DNA of 64,000 nt from Mesorhizobium_L sp035547755 (GCA_035547755.1 DASZUG010000014.1:1-64000), one strand, 5' to 3'. Shown: positions 47,289 to 56,118, counted from the first letter of the stretch. A program made the numbers and translations. Notes: generated by a model not told the origin, from the letters alone.

Positions 47289-48463
47289 TGTATGAAGCCC
47301 CCCATTCCACCTACGCTGTCAGCTTCGACGAAAACAATCAGGAGTTTTCCCTCGCCGGTTCGATGCGCCCGCAGCATGTCGAGGAGCTCGGCGCCTGTCT
47401 GCAGGTGTTGCGCTCCTCGCTTAATGTCGTGAGGGGGACGTTTTACCTCAACGTGAAGCGGCTGGTGCGCCTTAACAATATCGCCTTCCATGCTCTTTCA
47501 AGCCTTCTGCTGAAAGCCTGCGAGGAGCGTCCGGAACTCAAGGTCTCCGTCATCACCTCGAGCGTCGTCGGCTGGTCCACGCGCAAGTTCGCGGTGCTCG
47601 AGGAGGCGAGCGCGAACATCGCCGTCGAGGAATATGACAGTGCTTTTTATCCCGGCCAGGCGTTTCTCGAGGAGGGCGGTTTTATTCCGATCCTGCGCAC
47701 CCAAACGAAGATGACCTGGCGCCATGAGAAGGATATCCTGCCTCGCCACGGCATGCGGGAGGGTCTCTCCATTGCCGATATCTGCTGCGGCGCGGGCGAT
47801 TTTGCCGTTCTTCTTCATAAGCAATTCGCACCCGCCAGGCTCGTCGCGCTCGACCATTCGAAATCGAGTCTCGATTACGCACGTCAGGTGGTGGCTGATT
47901 TCGGCGTTTCGGGCATAGAATATGTCTTTGGCGATGCGGCGGAGATGCTGCTCGATGACAACCAGTTCGATTTCGTGACCTGCCGCCACTCGCTGCAGAT
48001 CTTCAATCGACCGGAACGCATTCTCAAGGAGCTCTACCGGATCTGCAAACCCGGCGGCCGGATCTATGTCACCAACGAAAAGATATCCCATTGTCTCGGG
48101 GAACCTCACAAGGAAAGCATAAGCTGGACCTATGAGCAGCTCGCGAGGCTCTTTGATCATTTCGGAATGGATCTGGAATTCGGGCCGAAGAGCCGGCGCT
48201 ATCTGATGGATGCGGGCCTGGATGACATCCGGACGGATCATTTCATGGTTTCCAGCGATGATGGCGACCCACGCGACTTCGCCGACGTCGTCAAATCATG
48301 GAAGGTTCTTTTTGCAGGCGATATGGCGTCGCGCCGCGGCGATGACGCCCAGTTCATCGAACGCTTCGCCCGTGGTTTCGACGACCATGTCTTCGCCGCG
48401 CTACATCCGAAAGGTTATGCCGGCTGGCCGATCTGGGTCGCTTCCGGACGCAAGCCGAAATGA
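47288..48463 (+). CDS. STAS-like domain fused to a SAM-dependent methyltransferase
   Basis: A 391-residue soluble protein with two parts. Residues 1-125 resemble the slr1659-type STAS fold seen in the last gene of this operon (GTFYLNVKRLVRLNNIAFHAL, shown in part, then ELKVSVITSSVVGWSTRKF). The phospho-acceptor Ser of the STAS turn is replaced (LNNIAF). Residues about 135-391 are a class I methyltransferase with motif I SIADICCGAGDFAVLL near 155, the ALDHSKSSLDYARQ acidic loop, VTCRHSLQIFNRPERIL and CKPGGRIYVTNE. Starts and stops overlap both neighbours (TGATG before, ATGA after). A regulated methyltransferase in a phospho-switch is inferred. I know no described protein with this fusion. Confidence 0.78.
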   Translation: MYEAPHSTYAVSFDENNQEFSLAGSMRPQHVEELGACLQVLRSSLNVVRGTFYLNVKRLVRLNNIAFHALSSLLLKACEERPELKVSVITSSVVGWSTRKFAVLEEASANIAVEEYDSAFYPGQAFLEEGGFIPILRTQTKMTWRHEKDILPRHGMREGLSIADICCGAGDFAVLLHKQFAPARLVALDHSKSSLDYARQVVADFGVSGIEYVFGDAAEMLLDDNQFDFVTCRHSLQIFNRPERILKELYRICKPGGRIYVTNEKISHCLGEPHKESISWTYEQLARLFDHFGMDLEFGPKSRRYLMDAGLDDIRTDHFMVSSDDGDPRDFADVVKSWKVLFAGDMASRRGDDAQFIERFARGFDDHVFAALHPKGYAGWPIWVASGRKPK

Positions 48464-50823
48464 CAGCTGCCGAATTCCTGCCCGGCAAGTTCTCGCTCGG
48501 GCGCTTCTCCCGCCACAGCTTTCGCACCAAGTTCATCCTGGTGGTCGGAGCCGCCGTCATTTTCCAAATGATGCTGGGCGGCAGCGTTGCGATATGGAAC
48601 GTTCATCGGCTTTCCCGGAAGGCGACCGAGCAGGTCGGCGCGGGGCTTCAGCGCGCGACAAGCGAATATTTGCGCAATTATATCAAGACGACCGTTGAGC
48701 GAACGAATCTTCTCTTTGACGAATATCACTCGGAGGTGGGGACGCTCGCCGCCGCGATGCAGAACGTCATCGACCATCCCGAACTGGAGTCCGCGTTGGG
48801 AGACGCACTCGGCAGGGACAGATCCATGACGACGCCGCTCTTCTATAACCGTGCTGGCAATTGGTGGCAGAACGCGCCGGGGGAAAAGTCGGCCGTCACC
48901 GTCTGGGGCTATCTGCTGGATAAGGACAAGAACCCGATTCCCGCTGCCATCCGGCAAGTGAAATCGAGTGCGGCGTTCGACATTTTCGGACCAGCCATCA
49001 CCAAATCCGGACCCGCCAAGCTGCAGATGTATTATATCGGCCCGAAGAGCGCGCCTCTCCTTCGCTCCACGCCATACACCAATCAGGGCGCTGTGTTCGA
49101 CAAGGTCTATCCCGGCCACAACGACGCCAATTGGTGGCCCTTCTTTTTCCCGGATTTGTACGAGGATTGGCAATCCTGGATCGCCGATCCCGCCAAGCGG
49201 CCCGTGGATTCACCCATCACCACGCTCGCCCCTTATCGGGACGGCGTTACAGGAAAAACCATCATCAGCTTCTTCCAGACGCTTTATACGCCTGACCGAA
49301 AGGATATCGCAGGCGTCGTCGGGGCGGATTTGACGCTGGATCAGCTCGCCGGGATCGTCCAGAGCATCAAAATCGCACAAACCGGCTTTGCATTCCTGTC
49401 GATGTCGAACGGCAATGTGGTGGCGATCACCGGGGAAGGCGAAAAGACTCTCGGTATCAGGCTGGATGGGAAGACCTTCACCAGGGCGCTGTCGAAAAGC
49501 ACGCAACCGGCAATCGCCTCCCTGGCATTGCCAAGGGACAGCAGGACGCTTTTCGAAGAGGTATCTCTCGATCACGACGGCAAGCGCGTTCCCTACATCG
49601 TCCTCCTGAAGCAATTGGAGCCGACGAATCTTTATAGCGGCTCGGGGCCCGTGACCCGCGAAGCGATGACGCTGGGCTTCATGGTGCCGGAGCACGAGGT
49701 TTATGCGGCGTTGTTTGCCGCGCAGCAGGAAATTTCGAAGGCGACGTCCAGCATAATCTATTGGCAGACCGGCGCGGTTTGTATTTCGCTGCTTCTCGTG
49801 CTGGCTGCCGTCTTCCCCATATCCGGCCGCATCACGGCCAGCCTGACAGCGCTGGCCAATGCTGCCCGGCGGTTGCAGCACAAGGACTATTCCGTCCGGG
49901 TCAACGTACCCACCCGCGACGAGATCGCCGAAGTCGGCCATGCCTTCAACCGCATGGCCGAGGAGATCAGCTATCACACGGAAAACCTGGAAAAGCTGGT
50001 TGAGGATCGCACAAGGCAACTCGACAAGGCCAACAAGGAAATCCTCGCGCTCAACGAGCGGTTGGAGACGGAAAACATGCGTTTGGGGGCCGAGCTCGAT
50101 GTCGCACGCCACATCCAGATGCTGGTGCTGCCCAAGGCGAGTGAACTCGACGACATCCCGGAGATCGAGATCGCCGGCTATATGGAGCCCGCCGAAGAAG
50201 TCGGCGGCGACTATTATGACGTGCTGCAGGACGGCGGCGGCATCAAGGTCGGGATCGGCGACGTGACCGGCCATGGGCTCGAAAGCGGCGTCCTGATGCT
50301 GATGGTCCAGTCGGTCGCCCGCGCGCTTCAGGAGAGGGGCGAGTGCGATCCGAAGAAATTTCTCGAAGTGCTGAACCGGGCAATCTACAAGAACATCGAA
50401 CGCACGAATTCAGACAAGCATTTGACCCTCGCCTTCCTCGATTACGACGACGGCAAAATGACCCTGACCGGCCAGCACGAGGAGGTGATCGTTCTGCGCG
50501 GCCGCGATAAGGTGGAGCGCATCGACACCATGGATCTCGGCTTTCCGATCGGCCTTGAAAGCGATATCTCCCCTTTCGTGGCCACGCGTGACATTCCTTT
50601 CAACAGCGGCGATGTCATCATCCTGCATACGGATGGAATCACGGAAGCCGAAAGTCCGGGCCGGGAGCTCTTCGGCATCGAGCGGCTATGCGAGAGCGCC
50701 CGACGCCATTATGACGGAAGTGCCGACGCGATCGTTCGGGGTATTATCGGCGACGTGAAGGCTCATATCGGAACGCAGAAGATCTATGACGATATCACGC
50801 TGGTTGTCATGAGGCGCAGATAG
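48460..50823 (+). CDS. Membrane sensor PP2C phosphatase (SiaA/RsbU type)
   Basis: A 787-residue inner-membrane protein. Membrane helix 1 (about 24-45) and helix 2 (about 438-458) bracket a periplasmic sensor of nearly 390 residues of the dCache kind (NWWPFFFPDLYEDWQSW; later DIAGVVGADLTLDQLAGIV). A HAMP domain (about 458-512, RDEIAEVGHAFNRMAEEI) and a coiled coil lead to a SpoIIE-type PP2C domain from about 560, with VGGDYYDV, GDVTGHG, HTDGITEAE and YDDITLVV all intact. This is the SiaA layout. It should dephosphorylate the STAS partner (51408) on an external signal. It overlaps the upstream gene as ATGA and the next begins nine bases after it. Confidence 0.92.
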   Translation: MTAAEFLPGKFSLGRFSRHSFRTKFILVVGAAVIFQMMLGGSVAIWNVHRLSRKATEQVGAGLQRATSEYLRNYIKTTVERTNLLFDEYHSEVGTLAAAMQNVIDHPELESALGDALGRDRSMTTPLFYNRAGNWWQNAPGEKSAVTVWGYLLDKDKNPIPAAIRQVKSSAAFDIFGPAITKSGPAKLQMYYIGPKSAPLLRSTPYTNQGAVFDKVYPGHNDANWWPFFFPDLYEDWQSWIADPAKRPVDSPITTLAPYRDGVTGKTIISFFQTLYTPDRKDIAGVVGADLTLDQLAGIVQSIKIAQTGFAFLSMSNGNVVAITGEGEKTLGIRLDGKTFTRALSKSTQPAIASLALPRDSRTLFEEVSLDHDGKRVPYIVLLKQLEPTNLYSGSGPVTREAMTLGFMVPEHEVYAALFAAQQEISKATSSIIYWQTGAVCISLLLVLAAVFPISGRITASLTALANAARRLQHKDYSVRVNVPTRDEIAEVGHAFNRMAEEISYHTENLEKLVEDRTRQLDKANKEILALNERLETENMRLGAELDVARHIQMLVLPKASELDDIPEIEIAGYMEPAEEVGGDYYDVLQDGGGIKVGIGDVTGHGLESGVLMLMVQSVARALQERGECDPKKFLEVLNRAIYKNIERTNSDKHLTLAFLDYDDGKMTLTGQHEEVIVLRGRDKVERIDTMDLGFPIGLESDISPFVATRDIPFNSGDVIILHTDGITEAESPGRELFGIERLCESARRHYDGSADAIVRGIIGDVKAHIGTQKIYDDITLVVMRRR

Positions 50824-50831
50824 GGAAGGCC

Positions 50832-51377
50832 ATGCAGGCATTCGGTGCGACGCGGTTCACCAACGGCGCGACGGCTACCGCCAATCGCCTGCGTCTCGCC
50901 GAAGGGCCGCTCGAACTGAACTGGCGCCATTGCGGCACCACGTCCGATTTCCTTGGTGAATTCTTCGCCGCATGTGCTGGCGATCCGGGCTCCAATCGGA
51001 ATGAAATTCGTCACAGCATCGGCTACCTTGTCAACGAACTCCTTGAAAATGCCTTGAAATTTCGCGCGCTCGGCGACATCGCCATCGAAACGACGCTGGA
51101 AGGAAACCGTTTCGAGATGCGTGTCACGAATGTGATCGAAGTTGATGTCGCCGAGAAATTCCAGGCTGTTTTGACGGAATTGACCACGGGCGATCCGGGC
51201 CAGCTTTTGATAGAGAAGATCGAGCGCAACGCGGCAGAACCCGATGGCGGCGGTTCAGGGCTTGGCCTTCTGACCCTGATGAATGATTATGGCGCTCAGC
51301 TGGGGTGGAAATTCATCGAGGGAGCGTCAGCCGGGCTGATGCGGCTCGAAACCTACGCATCCCTTTCCCTTTCCTAA
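50832..51377 (+). CDS. slr1658/SiaB-type HATPase-fold switch kinase
   Basis: A 181-residue soluble protein of the slr1658 type. The N-box IGYLVNELLENALKFRA and a short GSGLGLLTLMNDYGAQ segment resemble an anti-sigma-kinase ATPase fold; the middle part between these is longer than in RsbW. In SiaABC-like systems the equivalent protein phosphorylates the small STAS-like partner. AGGGAAGG precedes the ATG. It lies between the PP2C sensor and the STAS gene, so kinase, phosphatase and target are all in one operon. Confidence 0.8.
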   Translation: MQAFGATRFTNGATATANRLRLAEGPLELNWRHCGTTSDFLGEFFAACAGDPGSNRNEIRHSIGYLVNELLENALKFRALGDIAIETTLEGNRFEMRVTNVIEVDVAEKFQAVLTELTTGDPGQLLIEKIERNAAEPDGGGSGLGLLTLMNDYGAQLGWKFIEGASAGLMRLETYASLSLS

Positions 51378-51407
51378 CGCGCATCTAACGGGAGCCGACG
51401 GTCGATC

Positions 51408-51746
51408 ATGGAAATCAAGACGAATGACTATCGCGTTTGGGCTGAAGACGCGACAATTCACTATGAAGGCACGATGCGCCTTTCCGGCACGGAAGCCTAT
51501 GCACCGATCCTCTCCTTGATGGATGAGGTGCTGAAGGCGAAGCCGCCGGCCATCGTGCTCGATCTGACGGAACTCGAATTCCTGAACAGTTCGGGCATCA
51601 ACCTGCTCGCGAAATTCACGATCGAGGTGCGCAAGCAACCCGACATCGGGCTTTCCGTGAAGGGGTCGACCCGCATACCCTGGCAGGGCAAGTCCCTGCC
51701 AAATCTGAAAAAACTTTACCCGGCCGTGCGACTCACGATCAATTAG
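51408..51746 (+). CDS. slr1659-type STAS-like regulator
   Basis: A 112-residue STAS-fold protein. IVLDLTELEFLNSSGINLLA carries the conserved Ser pair at the start of helix 2, the phospho-acceptor position; the family of this size with a MEIKTNDYRVWAED-like opening is known as slr1659 superfamily regulators. It is the likely substrate of the 50832 kinase and the 48460 phosphatase. What it controls when unphosphorylated is unknown; the STAS-methyltransferase in the same operon is a candidate. A pair of strong inverted repeats starts two bases after its stop. Confidence 0.83.
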   Translation: MEIKTNDYRVWAEDATIHYEGTMRLSGTEAYAPILSLMDEVLKAKPPAIVLDLTELEFLNSSGINLLAKFTIEVRKQPDIGLSVKGSTRIPWQGKSLPNLKKLYPAVRLTIN

Positions 51747-51747
51747 A

Positions 51748-51791
51748 GCAATTCCAGCAAGAGTGCGCAGCGGTTTTGCCTCTGGAATTGC
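51748..51791 (+). repeat. Inverted repeat right after the phospho-switch operon
   Basis: GCAATTCCAG (51748-51757) and CTGGAATTGC (51782-51791) form a perfect ten-base inverted repeat around 24 bases that contain GCGGTTTTGC. Such elements are common behind rhizobial genes; it may end transcription of the operon. The 498-base gap (51747-52244) is made entirely of this, the next stem-loop and two dispersed repeats. Confidence 0.65.
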
Positions 51792-51810
51792 GTGAAAACA
51801 AGGAGATAGG

Positions 51811-51843
51811 GCATTTCCGTGATTCGAAGAAAAACGGAAATGC
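51811..51843 (+). terminator. Second stem-loop, possible terminator
   Basis: GCATTTCCGT pairs perfectly with ACGGAAATGC around a 13-base A-rich loop. It lies 19 bases past the first inverted repeat and could act in either direction. No T-run follows closely. Confidence 0.5.
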
Positions 51844-51946
51844 TTATAGCGGTCTGTTGGCGTAGCGTCGGCTCGCCTTCACGGCTGGAGCCCGATACCG
51901 GAAACACTGCTTACGATGAATTCGCTCCGGCGCGCGGAGCGAAAGG

Positions 51947-52060
51947 TTAGAGCCTTTCATGGTTAGCTGGAAACGGTTCTGTTTCTCCGATGGCGCGGCG
52001 ATCCGCGCGGAGGACGGTGCAGGTCGTACCGGTGGTACGGCCAAGTCCGTCCGACAAAGC
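51947..52060. repeat. Dispersed intergenic repeat, copy B
   Basis: 114 bases matching copy A (4017-4130) in opposite orientation with scattered changes; the core includes GTCGTACCGGTGGTACGGCC, which is largely palindromic. Copy C follows 65 bases on in inverted orientation. These are mobile or recombining rhizobial intergenic elements, not genes; open frames across them are not supported. Confidence 0.75.
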
Positions 52061-52125
52061 GGGCGCCCGCCAGCGGGAAACCCTTACGGGCCGGGTCAAT
52101 TCGGCCCAATTCCTGCGGCGAGCCT

Positions 52126-52221
52126 CTTGGCCGTACCACCGGTACGACCGGCGATGCTCCCCTTGGCCTTGGACCGAATTGCTCCGGCAGAACGATTCCA
52201 TCTAATCATGAAAGGCTCTAG
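52126..52221. repeat. Dispersed intergenic repeat, copy C
   Basis: It shares GGCCGTACCACCGGTACGAC with copy A and its far end (CATCTAATCATGAAAGGCTC) with copy D at 21068. It is thus a mosaic of the two kinds. It is followed by a short partial unit (ATCATGAAAGGCCC) that runs to the stop of the hydrolase gene. Confidence 0.7.
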
Positions 52222-52244
52222 AACCGCTCAAATCATGAAAGGCC

Positions 52245-53081
52245 CTAAGAACGGAAAAAGGCGAGAAGATCATTGTTCACGAGTTCGGCGTGCGTGGTGC
52301 ACATGCCATGGGAAAGGCCCTCATAGGTCTTGAGCGTTCCCTTCTTCAGAAGTTTGGCTGAAAGCGGCCCAGCGTCGGCGAATGGCACGATCTGGTCGTC
52401 TTTGCTGTGCATGACGAGCGCCGGTATCTCGATGATCTTAAGATCCTCCGTGAAATCGGTCTCGGAGAACGCCTTGATGCCTTCGTAATGGGCCTTGGCG
52501 CTGCCGATCATTCCTTGCCGCCACCAGTTCTGGATAATGCCCTGTACGGGTTCGACGCCCGGCCGGTTGTAGCCGTAAAAGGGCCCGGAAGGGAGGTCGA
52601 TGTAGAATTGCGCCCGATTCGCCGCGAGCGATTTGCGCAGCCCATCGAACACCTCGATCGGCAGGCCCCCAGGGTTGGCCGGCGTTTTCACCATGATCGG
52701 CGGCACAGCGCCGATTATCGCCATTTTGGCGGCGCGTCCCTTGCCATGGCGGGCGACGAAGCGGACGACTTCACCGCCGCCGGTGGAGTGCCCGACATGA
52801 ATAGTGTCCCTGAGGTCGAGATGTTCGATCACGGCTGCCACGTCGGCGGCGTAGTGATCCATGTCATGGCCATTGCTCACCTGGGCGGAGCGTCCGTGGC
52901 CGCGCCGGTCGTGAGCGACGACGCGATAGCCCTTGTCGAGGAAGAAGAGCATCTGTGCATCCCAATCGTCGGCGCTCAGCGGCCATCCGTGATGGAAAAC
53001 GATCGGCTGAGCGTCCTTCGGACCCCAATCCTTGTAGAAGATGTCGGCGCCATCCTTGGTGGTAACGATGCTCATGGTCAT
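52245..53081 (-). CDS. Alpha/beta hydrolase, non-heme haloperoxidase type
   Basis: A 278-residue alpha/beta-hydrolase of the cofactor-free haloperoxidase group. The oxyanion and entry motif FHHGWPLSADDWDAQ, the nucleophile elbow GHSTGGGE (Ser), an Asp in MHSKDDQIVPF and His in YEGLSHGM form the triad. Such enzymes usually act as esterases or perhydrolases in vivo. It is a single gene bounded downstream by dispersed repeats and upstream by a relic-filled gap, with no partner. Length is normal and no signal peptide is present, so it is cytosolic. Confidence 0.92.
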   Translation of the reverse strand: MTMSIVTTKDGADIFYKDWGPKDAQPIVFHHGWPLSADDWDAQMLFFLDKGYRVVAHDRRGHGRSAQVSNGHDMDHYAADVAAVIEHLDLRDTIHVGHSTGGGEVVRFVARHGKGRAAKMAIIGAVPPIMVKTPANPGGLPIEVFDGLRKSLAANRAQFYIDLPSGPFYGYNRPGVEPVQGIIQNWWRQGMIGSAKAHYEGIKAFSETDFTEDLKIIEIPALVMHSKDDQIVPFADAGPLSAKLLKKGTLKTYEGLSHGMCTTHAELVNNDLLAFFRS

Positions 53082-53558
53082 TGATCCCTAAATTTGAGTT
53101 GGAATGGACCGACTGCCCCGCGGCTAGCAGAGGCGGGCGGCGCGCTTGCCATCACGGCCGCCATTGTTCGACGCAGGGCGCTGCGATGGGCATTTCTTGA
53201 GCACTTGGCGACCTTCGCGCGCCCTGCCTTATCCGCGCGATGTTGATTTCCACTGAGAACCGCCCCGGTATTTCCACCGAGATCTGACCCGGTATCATAT
53301 ATGTTTCCCCTCTGGTCTTATGGTCAAGTTCCCGCTTTTCTTCTTTTTGGGATCGCGGGCCGATTTCACCGGGCCATGAAAGGCTCTGGCATCGCTGCTG
53401 TCCGGCTTCAGCCCTTCCAACGCATCAAATTGTCCACGAGGATGAGCGGCTTTTCCGGCCTGATAACCGGCTTCTTGCTCGCTGCGCGAAAAACGCCGCT
53501 AACCATCTCGGGCAATTTTCGTGAGTAGTCTCCGCCCGGGCCGAAGCACAGGGCCAGC
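53082..53558. other. Gene-free gap with mobile-element relics
   Basis: 477 bases without a credible gene. It contains the tandem IS21-like end repeat (53246-53293), a short piece of the dispersed repeat (CATGAAAGGCTCT near 53376) and otherwise unremarkable sequence. Open frames here are short and cross the relics. The promoter of the hydrolase should lie in its first part. Confidence 0.6.
53246..53293. mobile_element. IS21-like terminal repeat relic
   Basis: Two exactly adjacent 24-base units, ATTTCCACTGAGAACCGCCC+CGGT and ATTTCCACCGAGATCTGACC+CGGT, preceded by TGTTG. Multiple tandem terminal repeats of this kind mark the ends of IS21-family elements in rhizobia. No IstA or IstB frame is near, so this is a solo end. 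Confidence 0.55.
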
Positions 53559-54038
53559 CTACAGGGGATGCGGCATGTAGCCGATAAAGCCGGATATCTT
53601 CCACTCTCCGGCGTCTCGGCGGCAGAAATAAAGTGTCTGCCATTTCAGCGTGTCGAATGTCCCGCCCTCGCGCGCGATCCTGCCGTTGAACTTCTTGTGC
53701 AGAACGGCGCGGCCGCCGTCGAGGTCGATGTCGCGCAGATTGGTGATCCGGAAAAGCGCGGGACGGAGCGGCTCCGCAAAACGCGTTGCGGCGGTCTCGC
53801 TCGCCTGCCGGAGCCATTCGTCGCGGTAGATTTCCAGGCGCGGGAACTGCAGGCGCCAGGAATCGGCATCGCTCAGAAAATGGGCGTGCATGCCGAAGAA
53901 TTCCCCGGCGAGGAAATCGTTCTCCACCATGGACCAATCCTGCGACAGGAAGGCGTCGATGTCCCGGCGGACCAGCATCTCCCAAAGTGCGTGGCGGTCG
54001 GGATCGCCGACGGGGAAGGGATTTTTGTCGAACTCCAT
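53559..54038 (-). CDS. SnoaL/NTF2-like protein
   Basis: A 159-residue cytosolic protein with an NTF2-like alpha+beta cone pattern: a helical start (DRHALWEMLVRRDIDAFLSQDWSMV), then strands ending TLKWQTLYFCRRDAGEWKISG and FIGYMPH. Members range from small-molecule isomerases and hydrolases to non-enzymatic proteins; no catalytic pair is certain. AAGGGAAAGA precedes the ATG. It is the last gene of a three-gene minus operon (SDR, D-threonine-aldolase-like, this), 20 bases behind the PLP enzyme. The start of the flavin monooxygenase at 59233 carries a similar kind of domain. Confidence 0.8.
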   Translation of the reverse strand: MEFDKNPFPVGDPDRHALWEMLVRRDIDAFLSQDWSMVENDFLAGEFFGMHAHFLSDADSWRLQFPRLEIYRDEWLRQASETAATRFAEPLRPALFRITNLRDIDLDGGRAVLHKKFNGRIAREGGTFDTLKWQTLYFCRRDAGEWKISGFIGYMPHPL

Positions 54039-54058
54039 TCTCTTTCCCTTCTTGCCGC

Positions 54059-55120
54059 CTAACCCATCTTGCCGCGCGCCCGAACGGGAAGCCGTGCGAT
54101 CACTTCCCCGTCTTCGGCGAGATGGATGAAATCGAAAAGGTTGGTGACGACGCAGACATGGTTCGGCACGATCCGCACCTTGTCTCCGATTTTTGGCCGC
54201 GTCGGACATTCGGCAAGGTCGACGACAGCATGCTCCTCGCTGAGGCTTTTGACGATAGCCTCCGGATATTCGACGATATGGCCGTGTCCCGGCGCGGCGC
54301 ATTGATCGGCCGCCAGCGCCTTGGAACCGGCGTCGAGCACCATCCGTGTGGGAGTCGGCATGCTGACGACCGTCGCAAGGACCGTGAAAGCGCAATCGGC
54401 GATCGTCCCGACGCCGAAACCCACCTGCATCCTGTCGGAATAGATATATGTTCCGGGCCTATGCTCGGTGGTGGCGGCGACATTCGCGGCGGCGTAGAAA
54501 TCGGGCGTGCCGCCGTTCGAGATAATTTCAACGGGAAGGCCGCTCCCGGTGATCCGGTCGCGCGCCTCCGTCAGCCAGGCATTGACCTCGGCGGTCCGGC
54601 CCCTGGGCGGGTAAGTCATCAAACCCGCGAAACGAAGCCCCGGCTTGCTGTCGATGAGCAGGGCAAGTTCGTTCGCCTCGGCGGGATCCTGGACGCCGCA
54701 ACGCCCGGCGCCCGTATCGCATTCGACGAGGACCGGCAGAGGATGGGCTTCGTCGCCGAAGCGCCGCGAATAGCCTTCAACCGTCGCCGCGCTGTCGGCC
54801 GTCACCGCCACCGTCAGCCTTTGGTGCAGCCCCCACAGGCGTTCCAGCTTGTCGGCGCCGAGAATATTATAGGGGATGAAGATGTCCTCGATCCCGGCCT
54901 CGGCCATGACTTCCGCCTCGCCGATCTTCTGACAGGTTATGCCGACCGCGCCGAGTTCGATCTGCCGTTTGGCGAACAGGGCGAGCTTGTGCGTCTTGAT
55001 GTGCGGCCTGAGCTTGAAGCCGTGGCGATCGGCATAGTCCTGGGCGCGCCTGAGATTGGATTCCACGATGCGTCGGTCGACGACCACGGCGGGCGTATCC
55101 AGATCCATTATTCTCGTCAT
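54059..55120 (-). CDS. PLP-dependent D-threonine aldolase / D-serine dehydratase-like enzyme
   Basis: A 353-residue protein of the fold-type III alanine-racemase-like family. The PLP lysine is in LRPHIKTHK near residue 45; the phosphate region SNGGTPDF and the C-terminal metal site PNHVC (His and Cys), followed by TNLFD, are typical of D-threonine aldolases and D-serine dehydratases. It would act on a D-beta-hydroxy-amino acid, either by retro-aldol cleavage or dehydration. GGGAGA precedes the ATG; the longer open frame is not used. A RidA gene in the divergent operon fits release of a reactive enamine, favouring dehydration. This is an inference. Confidence 0.87.
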   Translation of the reverse strand: MTRIMDLDTPAVVVDRRIVESNLRRAQDYADRHGFKLRPHIKTHKLALFAKRQIELGAVGITCQKIGEAEVMAEAGIEDIFIPYNILGADKLERLWGLHQRLTVAVTADSAATVEGYSRRFGDEAHPLPVLVECDTGAGRCGVQDPAEANELALLIDSKPGLRFAGLMTYPPRGRTAEVNAWLTEARDRITGSGLPVEIISNGGTPDFYAAANVAATTEHRPGTYIYSDRMQVGFGVGTIADCAFTVLATVVSMPTPTRMVLDAGSKALAADQCAAPGHGHIVEYPEAIVKSLSEEHAVVDLAECPTRPKIGDKVRIVPNHVCVVTNLFDFIHLAEDGEVIARLPVRARGKMG

Positions 55121-55151
55121 CCGGTTCTCCCTTCCCTTCGGCCTGGCGGGA

Positions 55152-55910
55152 TCAGTTTGCGATCTGCTCGAGGAAAGGCAGATTGCTGGCGCTGATCCCT
55201 GCATCGACAGGCAATACAGCACCGGTGATGCCGCTGGCCAGTGGAGAAGCCAGAAAGGCAATCGCTCGCGCGACCTCGACCGGCTCGACGATCCTGCCGA
55301 GCGGGTACAGGCGGGCGACGGCTGCAAGGACGGCAGGCTTCTCGGCAAGGCGGTGCGTCCACGCGTCAGTGCGAATCGAGCCGGGCACGACGACGTTGGC
55401 GCGGATGCCGTTCCGGCCTTCCTCGGTAGCAAGCGCCCGTGCCCAGGCATGCAGCGCGGCCTTGGCGGCGGAATAGGCAGGATTGCCGTAATGCGCCAGC
55501 GCATTGACGGATGAAACGAAGACGAAGGCGGCGCCTTGTGGCTGATTGCGCATAGAAGGCAGCAGGTCGCGCGACATGATCGCCGCGCCATGGAAATTGA
55601 GGCTCATTTCCCTGGCGAGGGATTCGTCCGTCAAATCGGACAGCGTCTCGGCCCGCGTCCAGCCGGCGTTCGAGATGAAGGCAGCCGGCGCGCCGGCCGA
55701 GCAGATCGCCCGGCAAGCGTCGCGTATGGCAGGCGGGTCGAGCAAGTCGAAGCGGTGGCGCTCCCCGATCTCTTCGGCAGAGAGATCGGCCGCTTCCGTA
55801 TCGCAGCCGACGACAAAGGCATTGCACCGATGGAACACCGAAACGAGCGCCTTGCCGAGACCGCCGCCCGCTCCCGTTATGACGACCCGTCTGCCTCCGA
55901 AATCGATCAT
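55152..55910 (-). CDS. Short-chain dehydrogenase/reductase
   Basis: A 252-residue classical SDR. The NAD(P) motif is TGAGGGLGKAL near residue 12, with SNAG near 80, catalytic Ser in FVSSVNAL near 132 and YSAAK near 145, and the ending GITGAVLPVDAG. The Asp-rich CDTEAADLS after strand 2 suggests preference for NAD. It is the first gene of a three-gene minus operon; the divergent promoter region upstream carries a 15-base perfect inverted repeat. The substrate may be a hydroxy-acid or alcohol in the same pathway; it cannot be named from sequence. Confidence 0.92.
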   Translation of the reverse strand: MIDFGGRRVVITGAGGGLGKALVSVFHRCNAFVVGCDTEAADLSAEEIGERHRFDLLDPPAIRDACRAICSAGAPAAFISNAGWTRAETLSDLTDESLAREMSLNFHGAAIMSRDLLPSMRNQPQGAAFVFVSSVNALAHYGNPAYSAAKAALHAWARALATEEGRNGIRANVVVPGSIRTDAWTHRLAEKPAVLAAVARLYPLGRIVEPVEVARAIAFLASPLASGITGAVLPVDAGISASNLPFLEQIAN

Positions 55911-55980
55911 TGCGTCGAACCCATCCGTCCAGCGGCAAAGTCCATCCGCGCCCTTTCAGCGGAAACGATGTGCATTTTTC

Positions 55981-56026
55981 TGTAAGAAAGCAACACGTTT
56001 TTTCCAGTGCATGTTGCTTTCTTACA
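55981..56026. promoter_or_regulatory. Long perfect inverted repeat, probable MurR/RpiR operator
   Basis: TGTAAGAAAGCAACA (55981-55995) and TGTTGCTTTCTTACA (56012-56026) are exact reverse complements separated by 16 bases. It lies in the 208-base divergent region between the SDR operon and ridA. The half-site start TGTARGAAA recurs in the palindrome before the ABC transporter (62235). A MurR/RpiR regulator gene is in the same region, so it is the natural candidate to bind here. Confidence 0.7.
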
Positions 56027-56118
56027 AGAGTTGTTCCACATTGCAATGAGGCTGCGGCTTTCGGCCGGAAACCGTTGGCCACGGCGGGAGAGCCGATCGA
56101 AGTGGGGAGACGCGTTTG

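Noticed and set aside
51947..52333. Open frames across the repeat block before the hydrolase
   Set aside because: They run through dispersed repeat copies B and C and the antisense of the hydrolase gene; the same translation appears wherever the repeat lies.
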